Below are positions 30,201 to 34,104 of a stretch of DNA of 34,104 nt, piece by piece. The stretch's first letter is position 1; each line of letters begins with the position of its first letter. The stretch comes from Bacteroidota bacterium. GTDB lineage: Bacteria; Bacteroidota; Bacteroidia; Chitinophagales; UBA2359. The position numbers were made by a program, and so were the translations under genes. The stretch covers positions 1 through 34,104 of the forward strand of contig JAHDBT010000016.1 in assembly GCA_020630215.1 (NCBI GenBank). Reading direction: 5' to 3'. Under the pieces are notes generated by a model, which was not told the origin of the DNA, searched no databases, and worked only from the letters and a program-made list of their open reading frames with translations.

Positions 30201-30761
30201 TTAAAGTTTTGCGGTGTCAATTAATTGTCCAGACTGAATTAATTGTATAGTGACTACCAATAACATAACAGCTCCAGTTAAACAGGAAAAAATAAAAAGC
30301 CAACCAAAACCGACTTTAAAAAATCCCCAATCATTCATTAACATTTTATTAAACTGCATGATCTGTTTTGGTTTCCAATGAAGGAAGCTAGTTAAGTTAG
30401 CGGCTAATGCAACAATATTATTAGCTAGTCCTATAGATTTAAGCCCTACTTGTGAAATTGTGTTAAAAGCCTGCATAAACAAAATAAAACCTTCGGCCGC
30501 CCCATGCGTACCATTCTCAAAAATCCCCACAAAACGATCTTCTGTAGAATAATATTTGGAGGTCACATTTCTTTTTGTGTTGGTATTGGTAGACATAGCA
30601 TTGCTTTTAACAGATGTACTATTATTAGCTACTTGTGTACTATTGGCTGCTTTAGCGGTTGTAACTTCGGGTAGCTCAACCTTATCTTTATTAGTAATAG
30701 TTACCTCTTTAGTTGGTTTTACTACTTCCGTAAATTCAATAAATTCCTTTTCATTGCTCAT
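30201..30761 (-). CDS. Membrane protein with long disordered N-terminus, 186 residues
   Basis: The first ~70 residues are Lys/Thr/Asn/Val-rich and low in order. The middle has weak hydrophobic stretches (GFILFMQAFNTISQVGLKSI), and a strong C-terminal helix spans ~152-175 (GFGWLFIFSCLTGAVMLLVV). It abuts the 29802 gene. A CTAAAACAACCT copy (minus strand) lies 55 bases upstream, in the same relation as for two other genes. Role unknown; perhaps a late or maintenance membrane protein. Confidence 0.65.
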   Translation of the reverse strand: MSNEKEFIEFTEVVKPTKEVTITNKDKVELPEVTTAKAANSTQVANNSTSVKSNAMSTNTNTKRNVTSKYYSTEDRFVGIFENGTHGAAEGFILFMQAFNTISQVGLKSIGLANNIVALAANLTSFLHWKPKQIMQFNKMLMNDWGFFKVGFGWLFIFSCLTGAVMLLVVTIQLIQSGQLIDTAKL

Positions 30762-30815
30762 AATTAACGTAATTTTAAGTATTTAAGAGTAAATCTATTT
30801 TTTACAAAATAGGGT

Positions 30816-30827
30816 AGGTTGTTTTAG
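30816..30827 (-). repeat. CTAAAACAACCT motif, copy 3
   Basis: Minus-strand copy with GACTAAAACAACC context, upstream of the leftward 30761 gene. The adjoining 30860-30935 stretch is rich in TGGT/GTTGG direct repeats, another possible binding region. Confidence 0.6.
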
Positions 30828-30947
30828 TCTTAAATATTCAATAGAACCCTTTATTTACAAGGGCTTACATTATGGTATTATGGTGGTAACATCATGGTTT
30901 TAATGTTGGTTTATGTTGGTTTTAGGGTGGTAATCGTAGAGAGGGGA

Positions 30948-31838
30948 TTATTTATTGGTCAAATAACCAGCTTCTACAAAAAACCCTTTTTCGTTGATTT
31001 GGTATTTTTTACAATTGCCTCTAGCCATTACGCATCCTATTTTTTCAAGTGCTACTAAATTATAAGTCCTAGTAGGTTTGTTATTTATTTTAATACAATT
31101 GTTTTTAGAAGAAAAAGCCAAACGCTCAACGCTCCAAATTTCATTATTAGCCGCTAAACTTTCAATTGCTTTTTTCAATTCTTTCCTTTCTGTTTGTTCC
31201 GATATTTTAGGACGAAAGGTATTATCCTGCTTTCTCCATTCAAAGCATTTTTGCACAGCCTTTCCTGTAATAAAAAAATCATCAAAATTAGTGCTTTCCA
31301 TATCCTTATTTGCAGTAGCAATAGTTTGTTTTTCCTTTGCCGTATCAGTATCTATAACTTTTTTTTCATTACTTCGATTTGTGATTTCGACAGGACGAAA
31401 ATAAAAATCCTTTGAGTTGACTTTTTGAAATTTACTTTTATCGGCTTTATCTAATCCTAATACATGTGTACAAACATTGTCGATGTTGCGAACAAAAAAA
31501 AGCTGTCCATTTTTTACTAATAAATCCGAAACTGGAGCAATATCAACATAGTCTCCTGTAAACTCATCAAAACAAATATTTTTATATCCTGTTGTTCTTT
31601 TCGTTTCGTAGTGGTGATATTTCTTAGGTTTATTAGCTACTTGTGATACTTTTGTGGATGCTTCCTTTTTATCTTGTACAAATCGTTGATGCTGACAATT
31701 ATCATTAATTTCTTTTTTTGCTTCCTTATAATCATCTACAAAAAATATAGCTATTTTCCTGAATTGTACTGCTACAAACAAAAGTGCTGCACTCGAAAAA
31801 ATTCCTACAAACAAATAAATTACTATTGGATTTACCAT
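30948..31838 (-). CDS. Membrane-tethered protein with possible winged-helix C-terminus, 296 residues
   Basis: An N-terminal hydrophobic helix (residues ~5-25, IVIYLFVGIFSSAALLFVAV) is followed by a charged linker, a beta-like middle (YVDIAPVSDLLVKNGQLFFV), and a C-terminal part (LKKAIESLAANNEIWSVERL, then RTYNLVALEKIGCVMARG) that looks like a winged helix. A membrane-linked DNA-binding protein would be unusual. It is the first gene left of the noncoding region that also drives the capsid gene rightward. Confidence 0.6.
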   Translation of the reverse strand: MVNPIVIYLFVGIFSSAALLFVAVQFRKIAIFFVDDYKEAKKEINDNCQHQRFVQDKKEASTKVSQVANKPKKYHHYETKRTTGYKNICFDEFTGDYVDIAPVSDLLVKNGQLFFVRNIDNVCTHVLGLDKADKSKFQKVNSKDFYFRPVEITNRSNEKKVIDTDTAKEKQTIATANKDMESTNFDDFFITGKAVQKCFEWRKQDNTFRPKISEQTERKELKKAIESLAANNEIWSVERLAFSSKNNCIKINNKPTRTYNLVALEKIGCVMARGNCKKYQINEKGFFVEAGYLTNK

Positions 31839-32144
31839 AAAAATTTAATTAGTCTTTCAATTAATACCTAGTAGCAAAAATACGAAAAATAACATTAATA
31901 ATCAACTATTTAACATCATTGATATTAAATCAACAAACTTATTTTTTTAAATCCTTAAAAGTATGTTGAATAAATAACAAATTATTTTTTTTGTGTTGAA
32001 TTATTTTGTAAAAGGTTGTTAGTTAGTTATATATATATATTATTAAACTACGGTATTGTTCGCTCTATTGTTTATAAAAAAATCAATATTTAAGTTTGTG
32101 GCTTCTAGTTTAGAAATAGTATTAAATAATTAAAATTGATTTGA
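31839..32144. other. Divergent promoter region before the candidate capsid gene
   Basis: No gene is supported. It is strongly AT-rich with a TA-repeat run (32029-32042) and the rightward promoter at 32068-32098; the leftward gene at 31838 must have its promoter here too, but I could not pick one. Confidence 0.5.
32068..32098 (+). promoter_or_regulatory. Strong Bacteroidota-type promoter of the late operon
   Basis: -33 TTG (32068-32070), 20-base spacer, and -7 TAAGTTTG (32091-32098) matching TAnnTTTG. The expected start is near 32103, about 40 bases before the ATG at 32145. Confidence 0.8.
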
Positions 32145-32792
32145 ATGAATCCTTTTATTTCAGTTGATGAATTTAACAGCCTTCCTATTGACGATCGAAA
32201 CCGATTAAAGGAAATTGCAAAAAGATTAAACCGACAGGTTACTAATGCAAACGTAACAACTGTTGACATTAACAGTAGTCAGCAAAAAAGAGGTGTATTA
32301 GTAGAAACCTCACGTTTTGAAGATTTACAAGAGTTTTGTATTGAGTTCGATAACCGTAATGGTTCGGACGCAAAAACGGGTTACATATTCGGATGGTGTA
32401 AGCCGCCAGAAATGTACGATCCTTCCTATATGGCTGCGACTGGGGGAACACATTTACAACATTCGCACCTTTATTATCAACGTTCTGTAGTTGACGAAAA
32501 AATTGTGATTACTTCATTAGAGATTACTAGTGAAAAAGGCGATTACAGAAGTGACTTACATTTAGTGCGCCTTAAAAACAATGATGTAAACACACCAAAA
32601 CAACGATTAAAACTAGTTAATCCTAACGCATCGGACAACAGTAATTTACAGATGAAATCACGTATGGTATATAGTGGACAGCCATTCGTGGCGCAGGGCA
32701 AAATCCGCCTAGAATACACAATCCCTGCTGGTGATTTCGTGAAATTTACCTTTACTCAACAATCCCGTGAAAAGGCGTTTATTTCAGAGTAG
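32145..32792 (+). CDS. Candidate major capsid protein, 215 residues
   Basis: First gene of the late operon behind a strong promoter and followed by its own terminator, a pattern that makes one product abundant. The N-terminal ~35 residues are helical and charged (NPFISVDEFNSLPIDDRNRL); the rest looks beta-rich (QEFCIEFDNRNG, KIVITSLEITSEKGDYRSDL, GKIRLEYTIPAGDFVKFTFT), as expected for a jelly-roll. There is no signal or membrane segment. Length suits a single jelly-roll or a small double one. No family was recognised by sequence; the call rests on context and beta content. Confidence 0.5.
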   Translation: MNPFISVDEFNSLPIDDRNRLKEIAKRLNRQVTNANVTTVDINSSQQKRGVLVETSRFEDLQEFCIEFDNRNGSDAKTGYIFGWCKPPEMYDPSYMAATGGTHLQHSHLYYQRSVVDEKIVITSLEITSEKGDYRSDLHLVRLKNNDVNTPKQRLKLVNPNASDNSNLQMKSRMVYSGQPFVAQGKIRLEYTIPAGDFVKFTFTQQSREKAFISE

Positions 32793-32833
32793 TTCCTGAA
32801 TATTTTTGATTTTTCTTAATACTATTTAATAAT

Positions 32834-32861
32834 AGCATCCTTGTTTTTTAACAAGGATGCT
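32834..32861 (+). terminator. Terminator after the candidate capsid gene
   Basis: AGCATCCTTGTT and AACAAGGATGCT are perfect 12-bp arms around TTTT. Only a short T-run follows, so partial read-through into the membrane-protein genes is likely, giving more capsid than downstream products. Confidence 0.75.
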
Positions 32862-32875
32862 TTGTAAAAAAAAAA

Positions 32876-33148
32876 ATGGGTACTACAGGATTAATAGCGG
32901 CCGACGTAAATATTTCTAATAGTGTTGAATGCCAAACTGATTGCTTCGGTTTGGGGCAAGGCCTTTCAGGTACAGCAGATGCTATTTTTGGTGGCCCTGA
33001 TTTTAACATTCCTGATTCAAACCTTAACCTAACAGTAAACAATCCAAGTGGTAACAGAAAGCTTTTATTATTTGGTGGCGTATCTGCATTTGTTTTACTG
33101 TTTACTCTAATCATTTTTTACTATGGCACAGCAAAAGCAAAAGGATAA
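32876..33148 (+). CDS. Small membrane protein, 90 residues
   Basis: A Gly/Asn-rich N-terminal part with two cysteines (VECQTDCFGLGQGLSG) is followed by one C-terminal helix (residues ~65-84, LLFGGVSAFVLLFTLIIFYY) and a short basic end (AKAKG). It overlaps the next gene by 26 bases. It lies directly downstream of the candidate capsid gene, so it is probably a virion membrane protein. Confidence 0.65.
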   Translation: MGTTGLIAADVNISNSVECQTDCFGLGQGLSGTADAIFGGPDFNIPDSNLNLTVNNPSGNRKLLLFGGVSAFVLLFTLIIFYYGTAKAKG

Positions 33149-33461
33149 TAATAACGTTGCGATTTTTGGAATCTTTGCATTACTGATAGGTCTGTTTATT
33201 GCGGTGTTTGCTTGGTTGCAATCCCGTAAACCAACCATTGTACCACCACCTGTTGCACCTACAACAACTGCAACTACAACAGGAGGGAACGGTAATGCTC
33301 CTGCGGTAATAGATGCCGTTGTAAATGGGTTTAGTCAAATTGTTGAAACCCTCAATATTGGAAATAATAATTCGGATACGGGTGGCGGTTCTGATGATGA
33401 TCGAACAACAGATAGTGGAAGTAGTGAGCGTCGTTTAAGACCTAATATAGCATTCCTATAA
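33123..33461 (+). CDS. Small membrane protein with Pro/Thr-rich stalk, 112 residues
   Basis: Basic start (MAQQKQKDNN), a helix at residues ~14-30 (FGIFALLIGLFIAVFAW), then a Pro/Thr/Gly-rich segment (PPPVAPTTTATTTGGNGNAP) and an acidic Asp/Ser-rich tail. It looks like a membrane anchor with an exposed flexible stalk, perhaps a base for the spike protein encoded next. The overlap with the 32876 gene suggests coupled translation. Confidence 0.65.
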   Translation: MAQQKQKDNNNVAIFGIFALLIGLFIAVFAWLQSRKPTIVPPPVAPTTTATTTGGNGNAPAVIDAVVNGFSQIVETLNIGNNNSDTGGGSDDDRTTDSGSSERRLRPNIAFL

Positions 33462-33468
33462 AAAAAAG

Positions 33469-33480
33469 CTAAAACAACCT
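33469..33480 (+). repeat. CTAAAACAACCT motif, copy 4
   Basis: 60 bases upstream of the giant spike-like gene, followed by the hairpin at 33488-33518. It differs from copies 1-3 at the flanking base (GCTAAAAC rather than ACTAAAAC). Confidence 0.6.
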
Positions 33481-33487
33481 TTTAAAT

Positions 33488-33518
33488 GGGCTATTGCTGT
33501 TTTTAACAGTAGTAGCCC
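33488..33518 (+). other. Stem-loop in the leader of the giant spike-like gene
   Basis: GGGCTATTGCTGTT pairs with AACAGTAGTAGCCC over 14 positions including two G-T pairs. No T-run follows, so it is more likely an mRNA structure (stability or translation control) or a processing site than a terminator. Confidence 0.5.
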
Positions 33519-33539
33519 TACATAAATTCATTTGTAAAT

Positions 33540-34104
33540 ATGGACATTTCACCTTCTAATTTAGCGGTTAATAATTTGCCAGAACCTTGCACGGGTTGCG
33601 GTAAAAAAAAGACTTTAGAAAGTAAAGAGGTTAAAGAACAACCGAAAGGCGTACAATGCACTAATGAGGGTTTGTTGCATCAATATGAAATATACGATGT
33701 AACAGGACAAACATTAATTGAAACTATTGGCCCTTTCTCTCCTGCTACTGCAAAGTTAGCATTAGCACAATTTCTAAACCCTAATCCTTTGCCTCAACCA
33801 TCCATTACTTATGAGGTTAAATTATTGGAATATTGCGGTAATACTACTGTTTCTGTTAGCGATGATTTTGTAATTAATCCATGCTTTGATTGTAAAAACG
33901 GTATTGAATGCGGTGGTAAGTGCATAGAAAACTGTAGTACTGTACAGCTAAATCCTTTAACGTGCGAATGTTGCGAGGAAGGAGAAGTGTTTTGCCAATT
34001 AACAGGGGAATGTGTTCCATTGCCCGAAAATTGTCCTTTAGTACAATACAATCCTTTAACGTGCGAATGTTGCGAGGAAGGAGAAGTGTTTTGCCAATTA
34101 ACAG
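33540..34104 (+). CDS. Giant cysteine-rich spike-like protein, 5' part (continues at base 1)
   Basis: This is the N-terminal part of a protein that runs off the end of the window and continues in frame at base 1; joined over the 118-bp overlap it is 1262 residues. The ATG at 33540 follows an A-rich leader. The first ~135 residues form a unique domain starting MDISPSNLAVNN, with a CTGCGKKK cysteine cluster, and then the cysteine-rich 33-residue repeats begin. No signal peptide or membrane segment is visible. It follows two small membrane-protein genes downstream of the candidate capsid gene, which suggests a virion surface protein. No family was recognised for the N-terminal domain. Confidence 0.8.
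   Translation, partial: MDISPSNLAVNNLPEPCTGCGKKKTLESKEVKEQPKGVQCTNEGLLHQYEIYDVTGQTLIETIGPFSPATAKLALAQFLNPNPLPQPSITYEVKLLEYCGNTTVSVSDDFVINPCFDCKNGIECGGKCIENCSTVQLNPLTCECCEEGEVFCQLTGECVPLPENCPLVQYNPLTCECCEEGEVFCQLT
33987..34104 (+). repeat. Terminal overlap identical to bases 1-118
   Basis: These 118 bases equal bases 1-118 exactly, including the single unit variant that encodes Leu-Val-Gln rather than Leu-Ala-Gln. The overlap keeps one open frame across the junction. This is the pattern of a circular contig cut at an assembly overlap, but because it lies in a 99-bp tandem repeat an unresolved repeat break is also possible. Confidence 0.85.

Noticed and set aside
32029-32042. TA-repeat run as a replication origin
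   Set aside because: Short, without iterons; it fits AT-rich promoter DNA, and the GTTCA elements are better candidates.
1-34104. CRISPR array
   Set aside because: The 99-bp repeats are adjacent coding units without spacers, and no cas-like gene is visible.
1-34104. Tailed phage (terminase, portal, tape measure)
   Set aside because: No protein with these patterns was seen; the longest late proteins are cysteine-rich and beta-rich, not coiled tape-measure types.
1-34104. Conjugative or mobilisable plasmid
   Set aside because: No relaxase, coupling protein or type IV secretion genes were recognised, and the late region has lysis and spike-like genes.

Overview
The window looks like one complete circular genome of about 34 kb, opened inside a gene. 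Bases 33987-34104 repeat bases 1-118 exactly, and the gene starting at 33540 runs in frame across the junction into the reading frame that opens the window. Joined this way the circle is 33,986 bp (less certain because the break lies in a 99-bp tandem repeat). Very AT-rich DNA, A-rich start contexts without Shine-Dalgarno sites, and several promoters with the Bacteroidota -7 TAnnTTTG / -33 TTG pattern point to a flavobacterial host.

The content is that of a temperate virus, but I find no large terminase, portal, HK97-type capsid, tape measure or tail protein. The rightward late region (32145 across the junction to 11205) starts at a strong promoter. It encodes a candidate capsid protein, two cysteine-rich spike-like proteins (one of 1262 residues with near-identical 33-residue repeats), about a dozen small single-pass membrane proteins, a lysine-rich DNA-binding-like protein, a membrane-anchored M15 peptidase and a trypsin-like lipoprotein. 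On the minus strand are a small P-loop ATPase of packaging-ATPase size and a thioredoxin-peroxiredoxin fusion. I infer a tailless, probably membrane-containing, integrating virus of Flavobacteriia.

Layout: 32145 to 11205 (+, through the junction) structure and lysis; 11613-17374 (-) early accessory genes ending at a cro-like gene; 17506-19341 (+) cI-like repressor, TM2 protein and a secreted protein, probably expressed in the lysogen; 19469-19968 (-) two small genes; 20111-23643 (-) redox protein, ATPase and partners; 23772-23974 (+) a small basic gene that needs a frameshift; 24032-26984 (-) PAPS-reductase-like protein, DUF3987 replication protein and partner; 27316/27760 a second divergent regulator pair; 28096-29560 attP and tyrosine integrase; 29561-31838 (-) membrane proteins and a broken gene.

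Three cis features stand out. A 102-bp GTTCA iteron-like element occurs twice (14548-14649 and 27014-27115) with a partial third copy at 11379. The 3' end of a tRNA gene, probably tRNA-Ser, sits just upstream of the integrase as a likely attP core. The 12-mer CTAAAACAACCT occurs four times between modules. All functional calls come from reading the sequence alone; the tailless-virus interpretation is an inference.
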